Shown: piece by piece, positions 1 to 6,349 of the stretch | Numbering within the stretch: position 1 is the first letter of the stretch | Layout of the letters: every line of letters begins with the position of its first letter | NCBI GenBank assembly: GCA_011046015.1 | Contig: DSBO01000222.1 | Span: 1-6,836, forward strand | DNA length: 6,836 nucleotides | Origin: Thioalkalivibrio sp. | Lineage (GTDB): Bacteria; Pseudomonadota; Gammaproteobacteria; SpSt-1174 | Direction: 5' to 3' | Made by a program: the position numbers and the translations under genes | Notes under the pieces: model-generated | The model's database searches: none | Told to the model about the DNA's origin: nothing | Seen by the model: only the letters and a program-made list of their open reading frames with translations

Positions 1-946
1 CGCTCAGGAGCCGCACCTGGCCGGGGGACGCCATCTTCGTGAGCTGCCCGGCAATGGCCGTTGTCGCCTCGGCGCCGGGCATGGTCCGCACGAGCATGGT
101 CGCGACGCCCTGGAGCACCGCGTCGTCGCCGACGAGGGCCTGAACAACCAGGTCGACGCCCTCTCCGCCCTTGGCCGTCACGAGCCCCTGGAAGGCGGCG
201 ACGCGGATGCGCTGCGGCCGGTCAGGGTGATACATGGCTTCGTAGATGGCTGCGGCCTCGTCGGTCTTGCCTTGGGCGAGCCACCTGTCGGCGCACAGCA
301 GGTACGCGTCTTCAAGGACGGCTTTGAGATGCGGCTGAACGTGATTCTCGGCGGCCTTAAGGGCCTGCGCCGCCTCGGGCGTGGCGATCTTGCCCAAGGC
401 CGCGATGGCCGCCTCGGCCACCATGACATCATCCACCGTCATCAGCGGGGTGATGGTGGAAACGGCCATGGGGCAGGCGCGCTCGCCGAGGGAATTGATG
501 ATGCCCACCTTGACCACCGGCCCCGCCTTCGACAGCGCATCTATGAGCGCTTGGCTGGCCTCGGTCCCCGGGATGGGTTCGAGGGCGTAGCGCGCCATGT
601 CGGCGGTGCGTTCATCGGCCAGCAGGGCCGCAATAGAGGGCACATTCTCGGGACCGGCGCAGATGGCGAGCTGGCGGCAGCAGAACTGCTTACAGTCGTG
701 TGTGGCGTCCGTGCCGAGGAGGTCGGCGAGCTTCGCCGCCATGGCCTTGCGCTGCTCGGGATCGTCGAGCGCGTCGCGGACCATGTCCGCAACGGCAGTC
801 AACGGCTCTCGGCTCTGGCCGAATTGATAGGTGGCGATCTTCGCCAGCGCTTCGTCGACGCCGTCCTGTCCCCACACCGCCCCGCCGCAGAGCGTGGCAC
901 AGCACGCCATCAGGGCCGCAACACGAGTGCAAATTGACTGTTTCAT
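1..946 (-). CDS. Exported HEAT-repeat protein, 3' end cut off by window edge
   Basis: The frame read leftward from the ATG at 946-944 stays open for 315 codons to the window edge, so the C-terminus is missing. The start is preceded by AAGGAG with a 6-base spacer. The N-terminus (MKQSICTRVAALMACC...) is a signal peptide with a likely signal peptidase I site after V-W-G at residues 24-26. A lipobox reading (L-M-A-C, residues 12-15) is possible but leaves a very short hydrophobic segment. From about residue 100 the protein is a series of paired helices of HEAT type, at roughly 100-125, 129-170, 174-199 and 245-312. Residues 210-239 look more like a TPR helix pair. The 'ADMARYALEPIPG' segment is, from memory, typical of PVC-group HEAT proteins, some of which carry a C-terminal DUF1080 (3-keto-disaccharide hydrolase) domain; that part would lie outside the window. 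HEAT solenoids usually bind proteins or act as scaffolds, and no catalytic site is visible. It lies 133 bases downstream of the oxidoreductase on the same strand. Confidence 0.9.
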   Translation of the reverse strand, partial: MKQSICTRVAALMACCATLCGGAVWGQDGVDEALAKIATYQFGQSREPLTAVADMVRDALDDPEQRKAMAAKLADLLGTDATHDCKQFCCRQLAICAGPENVPSIAALLADERTADMARYALEPIPGTEASQALIDALSKAGPVVKVGIINSLGERACPMAVSTITPLMTVDDVMVAEAAIAALGKIATPEAAQALKAAENHVQPHLKAVLEDAYLLCADRWLAQGKTDEAAAIYEAMYHPDRPQRIRVAAFQGLVTAKGGEGVDLVVQALVGDDAVLQGVATMLVRTMPGAEATTAIAGQLTKMASPGQVRLLS

Positions 947-1051
947 TACCCTCTCCTTCGCGCGCCGTTGCCCGGTGTGAGGGCCTGACGCTTCCTCCTG
1001 AGGTTCACATCCATTCAGGAACCATTTTCGACCGTCTGTCTATCGGTAGCT

Positions 1052-1075
1052 GTCCAGGGCGCGTGGGCGCCCGAC
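1052..1075 (-). terminator. GC-rich hairpin just after the oxidoreductase stop codon
   Basis: GGGCGC (1057-1062) and GCGCCC (1067-1072) form a perfect 6-bp stem with a GTGG loop. GTC (1052-1054) and GAC (1073-1075) extend it past a 2-base bulge. Read leftward it starts 4 bases after the stop codon of the oxidoreductase gene. There is no T-run after it, so it is not a classical intrinsic terminator. It could stabilise the 3' end, pause transcription, or set different expression levels for the oxidoreductase and the HEAT gene that follows. Confidence 0.35.
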
Positions 1076-1079
1076 TGTC

Positions 1080-2420
1080 CTACAGGTGCCACGGTTGCCG
1101 CATCGCCCGCGAGCGTTTGCGGTTGGCCTCCTCGTCGCCAATGAACTCTTCCTTGACCGGGTCCCAGTGCACGGTGCGTTCAAGCTGCATGGCGATATTG
1201 CCGATGTGCGCGATGCTGATGGCGCGGTGGGCGACCTCGATGGGAGTAACGGTGAGCGCGCGCGACTTACGGCACTCGAGGAAGTTTTTCTGGTGGTTTG
1301 TGCTTTCGTAAAGCCGCACGTCGTTGGGGCCGATGACGCTGGTTTGCAGCGACTCGGGCTCGGTGCGCAATCCACCGCGCCACACCTGTACCCAACCGTT
1401 TTCGCCGTAGAACTTCGCGCCCATGTGGAACGCGTTCGAGACGACCATCGTGAAGCCGTCCGGCGCCACGGGGCTGGCGCCGTTGGCATAGCGCGCCTCG
1501 AACTTGTAATGCGTCGCGGCGTTCCATAGCCCGTCGCGGGGGAACTCGCCGCGTCCGTGGACCTCGACAGGGCCGGTATGCTCTGTGCCCATGCCCCAAT
1601 TGGCGATGTCGCAGTGGTGGGCGGCCCAGTCGGTGAGTTGCCCTCCCGAGTAGTCGAGGATCCAGCGGAAATTCCAGTGACATCGGTCCTTGGTATAGGG
1701 CTCGTAGGGGGCCGGGCCAAGCCAGAAGTTGTAGTCGAAGCCTTCGGGGATGGGCATCTCGGGCTTCGGGCCGCAGGGCGAGCCTGTGGGCAGGCCCACT
1801 TCGACCATGTGCACGGCGCCGATGCGGCCGCTGCGGACCAACTCGCACGCATAGCGGAAATGTCTCTGCGAGCGCTGCCAGCTTCCGGTCTGCCACACTA
1901 CGCCATGGCGGCTGACGGCCCGCTCCATGGCGCGCCCCTGCTCGAGCGTGAGCGCGAGGGGCTTCTCGGCGTAGATATCCAGGCCGCGCTTCGCGGCCTG
2001 GATGGCCGGGATGGCGTGCCAGTGGTCGGGGACCGCGATCGAGACGGCGTCGAGGTCGTCCCGGAGCAGCAAGGCGCGGAAATCGTTGTACTCCTCGCAG
2101 CCCTTGTCTCCGTAGCGCTCGTTGACTTCGTTCTGTGCGGCCTGGCGATGGCTGCGGTCGACATCGCACACGGCGACGATACGGGCCTCCTTGAACCCCA
2201 GGAAGCTGCGCATGTTCCCCGTGCCCATGCCACCAAGCCCGATGCAGCCGATGACGGTGCGATTGCTGGGCGCGACATTGCCGTCGAGGCCCAGCGCGGA
2301 GCCCGGCACAATATAGGGAAATGCCACGACCCCAGCCGCTGCTGCGCCTGTCCGCTTGAGGAAACGACGTCGGCTCATTGCTGCGCGCCTCGAAGCCGTG
2401 TTGGTCTTGCTGCTCTCCAT
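1080..2420 (-). CDS. Gfo/Idh/MocA-family oxidoreductase with Tat signal
   Basis: This 446-residue protein is an NAD(P)-dependent oxidoreductase of the Gfo/Idh/MocA family, probably acting on a sugar or sugar derivative outside the cytoplasmic membrane. The Tat motif S-R-R-x-F-L-K is at residues 16-22, followed by a hydrophobic stretch to about residue 44. The Rossmann fold begins near residue 55 with G-L-G-G-M-G (61-66). The family's E-K-P motif is at 162-164, including the conserved Lys163. The C-terminal half has the G-G-x-L-x-D-x-x-x-H pattern (269-278), with Asp274 and His278 at the usual active-site positions. The ATG at 2420 has GGGAG at 2434-2430 with a 9-base spacer. An ATG at 2378 (residue 15), directly before the Tat motif, is a possible alternative start. 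The open frame reaches an ATG at 2639, but that start would bury the Tat motif about 90 residues in. The gene is divergent from the hydrolases. The family assignment is firm, the substrate unknown. Confidence 0.95.
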   Translation of the reverse strand: MESSKTNTASRRAAMSRRRFLKRTGAAAAGVVAFPYIVPGSALGLDGNVAPSNRTVIGCIGLGGMGTGNMRSFLGFKEARIVAVCDVDRSHRQAAQNEVNERYGDKGCEEYNDFRALLLRDDLDAVSIAVPDHWHAIPAIQAAKRGLDIYAEKPLALTLEQGRAMERAVSRHGVVWQTGSWQRSQRHFRYACELVRSGRIGAVHMVEVGLPTGSPCGPKPEMPIPEGFDYNFWLGPAPYEPYTKDRCHWNFRWILDYSGGQLTDWAAHHCDIANWGMGTEHTGPVEVHGRGEFPRDGLWNAATHYKFEARYANGASPVAPDGFTMVVSNAFHMGAKFYGENGWVQVWRGGLRTEPESLQTSVIGPNDVRLYESTNHQKNFLECRKSRALTVTPIEVAHRAISIAHIGNIAMQLERTVHWDPVKEEFIGDEEANRKRSRAMRQPWHL

Positions 2421-2552
2421 GCCCTTGTTCTCCCTCTGATGCGTGTTTCTCCGGACCTCTTCGAGACCGGGAAGGTCTTCAGCGTCATAGCCCGTTGCGC
2501 TCTTGATGGAACATTGGAGGGCGCATGCGGACCCACCACGCCGTAAGGCAAT

Positions 2553-2581
2553 ACAGTACCCATTGCGCAGCCCTTTTTCAA
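2553..2581 (-). promoter_or_regulatory. Candidate promoter for the oxidoreductase gene
   Basis: Read leftward, TTGAAA (2581-2576; 5 of 6 bases match the sigma-70 -35 consensus) is followed after 17 bases by TACTGT (2558-2553; 3 of 6 match the -10 consensus). It would give a leader of about 125 bases before the ATG at 2420. The -10 match is poor and promoter rules in this lineage are not well known, so this is tentative. Confidence 0.25.
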
Positions 2582-2595
2582 GATGGTTTGCCTGG

Positions 2596-2615
2596 GCGCG
2601 GATCCGCGCGCGGAT
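2596..2615. promoter_or_regulatory. Operator-like group of three alternating half-sites
   Basis: GCGCGGAT occurs at 2596-2603 and again at 2608-2615. Its exact reverse complement ATCCGCGC lies between them at 2602-2609, sharing two bases with each copy. This makes two overlapping perfect 14-base palindromes (2596-2609 and 2602-2615). The position, between the candidate -35 elements of the two divergent promoters, suits a dimeric regulator. In GC-rich DNA short CG palindromes can arise by chance, so the function is inferred. Confidence 0.35.
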
Positions 2616-2640
2616 GCGGGGCGCTGTCTCGTCATGCATG

Positions 2641-2669
2641 TTGCATTCTGCGGGACAAAGCGATACGAT
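2641..2669 (+). promoter_or_regulatory. Candidate promoter for the hydrolase pair
   Basis: TTGCAT (2641-2646; 3 of 6 -35 matches) and TACGAT (2664-2669; 4 of 6 -10 matches) are separated by 17 bases. The start of transcription would leave a leader of about 78 bases before the ATG at 2754. The spacing is ideal but the hexamers are weak. Confidence 0.3.
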
Positions 2670-2742
2670 AGGGGGGCATACGGTTGTTCGGCGTAACGTG
2701 GGGCTTTGACGGGCTGGGCCGAGCGGCGAGCAAATGGCATGC

Positions 2743-2747
2743 GGAGG
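2743..2747 (+). promoter_or_regulatory. Ribosome binding site that fixes the first hydrolase start
   Basis: GGAGG sits 6 bases before the ATG at 2754. Upstream in-frame starts (TTG at 2706, ATG at 2739) have no comparable site. The 2754 start also makes the protein align without gaps with its tandem paralogue from residue 1. Confidence 0.8.
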
Positions 2748-2753
2748 TGCAGG

Positions 2754-3665
2754 ATGGTCGCTTCCTTTGGCGTATTGATGGCTCTGGCGAAGCTCTTATG
2801 GGATGCACACTACTTCGACGGCTATGATCCCCGGATGCCGTTGAACGAAGTCGTCATCGCCGATGAACGCCGCGACGATTACCGCCGGGTCTACTTCACG
2901 TACGAGGCCTTTGCCGGCAGTCCGGTGCCCGCCTTGCTGACGCTGCCACTCGAGAGTGATGCACCTGTGGCCGCTGTGGTGTTCCTGCACGGCATCGGTC
3001 AGAAGAAGGAATTCATCGACGAGGCCGCGGGCATGTTCGCCGGCGAGGGACTGGCGCTCGCAACCTTCGACCAGTATACCCAAGGCGAACGCGAGCTCGC
3101 TGACGATGCCACCGTGCTCGATCAGGCGGTCGCCCTGCGTGAACGGGGGGCCAAGACCGTTATCGAGACGCGCCGGATGGTGGACTATCTCGATACGCGC
3201 GCCGAGATCGACGCCGGTCGCCTTTACCTGGTCGGCGCGAGTTACGGCGCTATCATGGGTGCAACGGCGGCGGCCTTCGAGAAGCGCTTCAAGGCGGTGG
3301 TCCTCACCTATGGCGGGGGTGACTTCCGGGAGCTGGCCGGCAGCGACGAGGTGGTCCGTACGATGGGGCCGCTGACAGGGATCGTGGGCAGCTTCGCAAC
3401 TTTCTTCGGAGCACCGTTCGACCCTGTGCGTTACGTGGATGGGATCTCGCCTCGTCCATTGTTTTTTCAGAACGGCAATCGAGACCGCATTGTCGTGCCC
3501 GCGGCCGCCCAAGCGCTTTACGACGCCGCCCGGGAGCCCAAGGAAATCAAGTGGTATCCGTCAGACCATCTGGACCTCAGCCCTGAGTTCATTCCCATTG
3601 CCGTTCAAGATGCTATTGCGTGGATCAAGGCCCAGGACGCGCAGATCGTGGCCGCAGGCAACTGA
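2754..3665 (+). CDS. Alpha/beta hydrolase, first of a tandem pair
   Basis: This 303-residue serine hydrolase has the alpha/beta-hydrolase fold, nearest in style to the dienelactone-hydrolase and S9-peptidase-like esterases. H-G-I-G at 79-82 forms the oxyanion-hole strand. The nucleophile elbow G-A-S-Y-G gives Ser163. The acid is probably Asp244 (N-R-D-R) and the base His272 (S-D-H-L). Before the fold there is an N-terminal segment with H-Y-F-D-x-Y-x-P (19-26) that is shared with the next gene. The short hydrophobic stretch at 5-15 lacks a charged n-region and cleavage site, so a cytoplasmic location is more likely than export. It is the first rightward gene after the divergent region and lies 83 bases from its paralogue. 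The hydrolase fold is certain from the motifs; the substrate (ester, lactone or peptide) cannot be told. Confidence 0.93.
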   Translation: MVASFGVLMALAKLLWDAHYFDGYDPRMPLNEVVIADERRDDYRRVYFTYEAFAGSPVPALLTLPLESDAPVAAVVFLHGIGQKKEFIDEAAGMFAGEGLALATFDQYTQGERELADDATVLDQAVALRERGAKTVIETRRMVDYLDTRAEIDAGRLYLVGASYGAIMGATAAAFEKRFKAVVLTYGGGDFRELAGSDEVVRTMGPLTGIVGSFATFFGAPFDPVRYVDGISPRPLFFQNGNRDRIVVPAAAQALYDAAREPKEIKWYPSDHLDLSPEFIPIAVQDAIAWIKAQDAQIVAAGN

Positions 3666-3674
3666 GACGGCGGT

Positions 3675-3704
3675 GTGCGCGTATATCCTGGCTTGACGTC
3701 GCAC
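3675..3704 (+). other. Possible hairpin between the two hydrolase genes
   Basis: GTGCGCGT (3675-3682) can pair with ACG-T-CGCAC (3696-3704), an 8-bp stem with one bulged T and a 13-base loop. No T-run follows. TTGACG at 3693-3698 resembles a -35 hexamer, but no acceptable -10 lies 16-18 bases downstream. The 83-base gap may therefore hold a processing or attenuation structure rather than a promoter. Confidence 0.25.
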
Positions 3705-3748
3705 GATACGAATGACAACTGAAACACGACCTATCGGGAGGCCAACGC

Positions 3749-4639
3749 ATGACTGCTGCTACACTGACCGTGCTGTGTGCACTCAAGCTCTTCAGCGACG
3801 TGCACTATTTTGATCAATACCACCCTGACGCCGCGCTCAACGCCGTCATTCGCAGCAGCGAAACGCGTAACGCGTATCGCCGTATCGACTTAACGTTCGA
3901 GGGCATACCGGGTGAACCCGTGCCCACATTGCTGTGCTTGCCCAAAGAAGGCGCCGGGCCGTTCCCGGTACTCATCTTTCTACACGGCATCGGCCAGGAA
4001 AAGAAATTCCTGGACCGCATCGCCGAGCCGTTTGTCCAAGAGGGCTACGCCATCGCGTCTTTTGACCAGCTCATGCAGGGCGAACGGGACGTCAGCAGCA
4101 AGGGTTATCTCGCGCAAGCCATCGCTTTCCGAAACCGGCCCGCGAATACCATCATCGAGACGCGGCGCCTGATCGACTATTTCGAGACGCGGCCCGACAT
4201 CGACACCAGTCGCGTCTTTCTCCTCGGGGCGAGCTACGGCGCCATCACGGGAAGCACCGCCGCCGCGTTCGACACGCGCATCAAAGGCGCCCTGCTTTGT
4301 TACGGCGGCGGCGACATTCCCAAGCTGCTCAATAGCGAGATGGTCGCCGAGGTGGTCGGGCCAGCCATGCCGCTCGTGCAGAACCTTGCCCAATGGTTGC
4401 TGGCACCGGCCGACCCCGTCCGCTACGCGTATAAGATTTCGCCCAGGCCTGTGCTCTTCCAGGCCGGCAAGTACGACCGCCTGGTGCCGGCTGCGTCGGC
4501 GCAGGCCCTCATCTCGGCCGCCCGCCAGCCCAAGGATGTCATCTGGTACGAGTCTGATCATATCGGCATGGACGAAGAACACGTCGTGACGGTGCTCTCC
4601 GACGCCCTTGCGTGGCTGAAAGCGCATGACAGGAACTGA
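3749..4639 (+). CDS. Alpha/beta hydrolase, second of a tandem pair
   Basis: This 296-residue paralogue of the preceding hydrolase has roughly half of its residues identical by eye and no gap over the first 118 residues. The catalytic elements are all present: H-G-I-G at 79-82, nucleophile Ser162 in G-A-S-Y-G, probable acid Asp243 (K-Y-D-R) and His271 (S-D-H-I). It also keeps H-Y-F-D-x-Y-x-P at 19-26. The best conserved block is around I-E-T-R-R and the nucleophile. The most divergent part is residues 190-225, between the nucleophile and the acid, where a substrate-covering lid often sits in this fold, so the two enzymes may differ in substrate. The ATG has GGGAGG at 3736-3741 with a 7-base spacer. 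No signal peptide is seen. Both copies look functional, so this is duplication with divergence rather than decay. Confidence 0.93.
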   Translation: MTAATLTVLCALKLFSDVHYFDQYHPDAALNAVIRSSETRNAYRRIDLTFEGIPGEPVPTLLCLPKEGAGPFPVLIFLHGIGQEKKFLDRIAEPFVQEGYAIASFDQLMQGERDVSSKGYLAQAIAFRNRPANTIIETRRLIDYFETRPDIDTSRVFLLGASYGAITGSTAAAFDTRIKGALLCYGGGDIPKLLNSEMVAEVVGPAMPLVQNLAQWLLAPADPVRYAYKISPRPVLFQAGKYDRLVPAASAQALISAARQPKDVIWYESDHIGMDEEHVVTVLSDALAWLKAHDRN

Positions 4640-4651
4640 GGGTGTAGACGC

Positions 4652-4674
4652 CGGGAGCCAGGATCCCGTGTTTT
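4652..4674 (+). terminator. Weak intrinsic-terminator-like hairpin after the hydrolase pair
   Basis: CGGGA (4652-4656) pairs with TCCCG (4664-4668) across a 7-base loop and is followed by TGTTTT (4669-4674). The stem is only 5 bp, so termination would be partial at best. If real, it separates the hydrolase pair from the small-protein/beta-helix/YggT group. Confidence 0.35.
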
Positions 4675-4680
4675 CGGAAT

Positions 4681-4685
4681 GAGGG
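4681..4685 (+). promoter_or_regulatory. Ribosome binding site favouring the ATG at 4694
   Basis: GAGGG lies 8 bases before the ATG at 4694. The upstream in-frame ATG at 4679 overlaps this site and has no good site of its own, so the shorter 117-residue protein is preferred. Confidence 0.55.
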
Positions 4686-4693
4686 CCGCTGTG

Positions 4694-5047
4694 ATGGAGA
4701 TGGATTGGCAGGCAGCCAAAGCCGCGTTGCGCGAGGTGCTTGAGGAGGAAATGGGTGTCGGACGCTGTCCCATCGGGACGAAATGGGCGGGAGGGACGGT
4801 GGTCCTCAAGTCCGCCGATCCGGCACTCAAGCCCAAGGAGATCCCGATCGACGTCTTCTTCAAGAAGGTCGTCGCGGTGCGCGAGAAGCTCCGCGTGCTC
4901 GAGCAGAAGGTCAACAACCATCCCTCGCTCTCCCCGGAAGAGAAACTCGAGCTGCACCAACTCATCACGCGCGCCTATGGCAGCCTGACGACGTTCAATA
5001 TCCTGTTTCGCGACGAAGAGGACCGCTTCGTCGGGATAAGGGCATAA
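4694..5047 (+). CDS. Small uncharacterised helical protein
   Basis: I do not recognise this 117-residue protein by name. It has no signal peptide or membrane segment and is rich in charged residues. Predicted by eye: an amphipathic helix at 4-20 (D-W-Q-A-A-K...E-E-E-M), a short beta segment with W-A-G-G-T-V-V-L-K at 31-39, then an I-P-I-D-V-F-F-K-K entry (50-58) into a long helix to about residue 74. A second helix follows at 80-95, and a C-terminal block Y-G-S-L-T-T-F-N-I-L-F ends in F-V-G. The dense aromatic, glycine and proline signature points to a real conserved fold, perhaps a small dimer. The alternative start at 4679 would add five residues. Its stop codon is 13 bases before the beta-helix gene, and that gene's ribosome binding site begins right at the stop, so translation is likely coupled. 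Codon use matches its neighbours. No function is assigned. Confidence 0.82.
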   Translation: MEMDWQAAKAALREVLEEEMGVGRCPIGTKWAGGTVVLKSADPALKPKEIPIDVFFKKVVAVREKLRVLEQKVNNHPSLSPEEKLELHQLITRAYGSLTTFNILFRDEEDRFVGIRA

Positions 5048-5060
5048 GGGAGAAAGAGCG

Positions 5061-6344
5061 ATGGGCTACTGTGCGGTGTTGATCGCGGCGGCGATGACGG
5101 TATCGGCGGCTGAGGAGCCGGGCGCGTCCGACGCTGCGCGCACGGCGTGGACGAGTTGCGTGGGCGACTTCGGCGCGAAGGCTGACGGACAATCGGACGA
5201 CACCTCCGCGTTTCAGGCCGCCCTCGACGCTGCGGCAGATAAGGGCGGCATCGTGTTCGTCCCCGCCGGCACATACCTTATCGCCGGCACGCTGTCTATC
5301 CCACAAGGCGTTATGCTGCGCGGCGTCTGGGAAGCGCCGCATCACGCCGACATCGGCAAGGGCTCGGTCCTCTACAGCACCGCGAACCAGGGCAACGAGG
5401 AGGGGCCGCCCTTCATCCTGCTGCATCAGAGCAGCGGCGTGCGGGGCCTGACCATCTTCTATCCCGAGCAGACCTTTCCGGACGTCAAGCCATACCCATG
5501 GTGCATCCAGGGCATGGGCATGCACGGGTCGGTCATCGATTGCACGCTCGTCAATCCTTACAAGGGGATCGACTTCGCTACACACCCGAATGAGTTGCAC
5601 TTCATCAGCGGCGTCTTTGGCCAGCCGCTCACGCTGGGCATAGCGGTCGACAAATGCACCGACATCGGGCGCATCGAGAATGTCCACTTCAATCCCCATA
5701 GCTGGGGACGCGCTGATTTCCCGACCGCTCACTTCGATTTTCCCAAGCTCTTCGACTATCTCTCCGAGCACTTTGTCGGATTCCGGCTGGGCAAGACGGA
5801 TTGGGAGTACATGCGCGACTGCTTTTGCATCTTCCCGAAGATCGGCTTTCACTTCGTCGCCGGTGAGGCCGGACCCGGCAATGTCGTGCTCACCCAGTGC
5901 GGGGCGGACATTTGCCCCGTCGCCGTGCAGGTCGACGCCTCGCAGCCCCACGCGGGCATCGCCTTCGAGAACGCGCAGATCATGGGCACGGTCATCGTCG
6001 GGCCGGACAACCGAGGCCCCGTCAAATTCACGAATTCGGGCTTCTGGAGCATCGGCACGACCAACGAGCAGGTCATCGTCGACGGGCATGGTTCGGTCAT
6101 ACTCAACGCATGCCACTTCAGCAACTGGGCCGTGGCGGACAGGGATGCGCCTTGCGTGCGCGTGAAGGGTGGCGCCGCGCTTATCACGGGCTGTGACTTC
6201 TTCCAGCCGCGCAAGGTGCAAATCCTCGTCGAGGAAGAGGCAAAGGGCCTGGTCGTCACGGGCTGCCGTTTGCGCGGCGGCCAACGCATCGAGAACAAGA
6301 GCAAGAAGGCCGACGTTCAGATCGGTCTGAACATCACGCAGTAG
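5061..6344 (+). CDS. Exported pectate-lyase-superfamily right-handed beta-helix protein
   Basis: This 427-residue protein is probably a carbohydrate-active or polymer-binding beta-helix. Residues 34-88 are a textbook start of the Pectate_lyase_3 family: V-G-D-F-G-A-K-A-D-G at 34-43, D-D-T-S-A-F-Q-A-A-L-D at 46-56, V-P-A-G-T-Y at 67-72 and M-L-R-G at 85-88. The rest consists of short beta-strands stacked as coils. Strand ends carry cysteines in a repeated hydrophobic-x-x-C pattern (Cys161, 280, 351, 378, 402). The middle block N-P-H-S-W (211-215) followed by K-T-D-W-E-Y (245-250) may line the binding groove. The N-terminus is a hydrophobic signal-like segment ending in V-S-A-A (14-17) before E-E, but it lacks the usual Lys/Arg near the start. 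GGGAG at 5048-5052 gives an 8-base spacer to the ATG. Lyase, hydrolase or plain binding activity cannot be distinguished from sequence. Confidence 0.92.
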   Translation: MGYCAVLIAAAMTVSAAEEPGASDAARTAWTSCVGDFGAKADGQSDDTSAFQAALDAAADKGGIVFVPAGTYLIAGTLSIPQGVMLRGVWEAPHHADIGKGSVLYSTANQGNEEGPPFILLHQSSGVRGLTIFYPEQTFPDVKPYPWCIQGMGMHGSVIDCTLVNPYKGIDFATHPNELHFISGVFGQPLTLGIAVDKCTDIGRIENVHFNPHSWGRADFPTAHFDFPKLFDYLSEHFVGFRLGKTDWEYMRDCFCIFPKIGFHFVAGEAGPGNVVLTQCGADICPVAVQVDASQPHAGIAFENAQIMGTVIVGPDNRGPVKFTNSGFWSIGTTNEQVIVDGHGSVILNACHFSNWAVADRDAPCVRVKGGAALITGCDFFQPRKVQILVEEEAKGLVVTGCRLRGGQRIENKSKKADVQIGLNITQ

Positions 6345-6349
6345 TCGAC

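Larger units (their letters stand above)
2421..2753. other. Divergent intergenic region (333 bases)
   Basis: This is the only long non-coding stretch and lies between the leftward oxidoreductase and the rightward hydrolases, so it should hold promoters for both directions. It contains the ribosome binding site of each flanking gene, one weak promoter candidate per direction, and a palindromic half-site group between them. CATGCATG (2633-2640) is an 8-base palindrome, and TGCAT recurs at 2635-2639 and 2642-2646. I see no small gene, tRNA or recognisable riboswitch here. Confidence 0.7.

Noticed and set aside
227..937. 236-codon open frame on the + strand
   Set aside because: It lies opposite the HEAT-repeat gene. 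The minus strand gives a signal peptide, a good ribosome binding site and regular helical repeats, while the + frame gives a low-complexity Gly/Arg/His-rich product with no motif.
1000..1006. Strong ribosome-binding-like AGGAGG on the minus strand between oxidoreductase and HEAT genes
   Set aside because: No start codon lies at a usable distance after it on that strand, so no small gene can be supported.
1557..2546. 329-codon open frame on the + strand
   Set aside because: It is antisense to the Gfo/Idh/MocA gene, which has all family motifs. The + frame has no recognisable domain and arises from GC-rich codon bias.
2421..2639. 73-codon N-terminal extension of the oxidoreductase from an ATG at 2639
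   Set aside because: It would place the Tat motif about 90 residues inside the protein, overlap the operator-like site, and it ignores the ribosome binding site before the ATG at 2420.
2706..2753. TTG at 2706 or ATG at 2739 as the first hydrolase start
   Set aside because: Neither has a good ribosome binding site, and the extra residues have no counterpart in the tandem paralogue.
2796..3512. 238-codon open frame on the - strand
   Set aside because: It is antisense to the first hydrolase, which has an intact catalytic triad and a paralogue. No ribosome binding site or motif supports the reverse frame.
3693..3721. TTGACG as a -35 element of a separate promoter for the second hydrolase
   Set aside because: The bases 16-18 downstream do not resemble a -10 element, and the hexamer lies partly within a possible hairpin.
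3980..4960. 326-codon open frame on the - strand
   Set aside because: It spans parts of two rightward genes and their intergenic gap, and has no recognisable motif.
4995..6284. 429-codon open frame on the - strand
   Set aside because: It mirrors the beta-helix gene almost end to end. The + strand product has the classical pectate-lyase-superfamily start, and the reverse product is charged with no family pattern.
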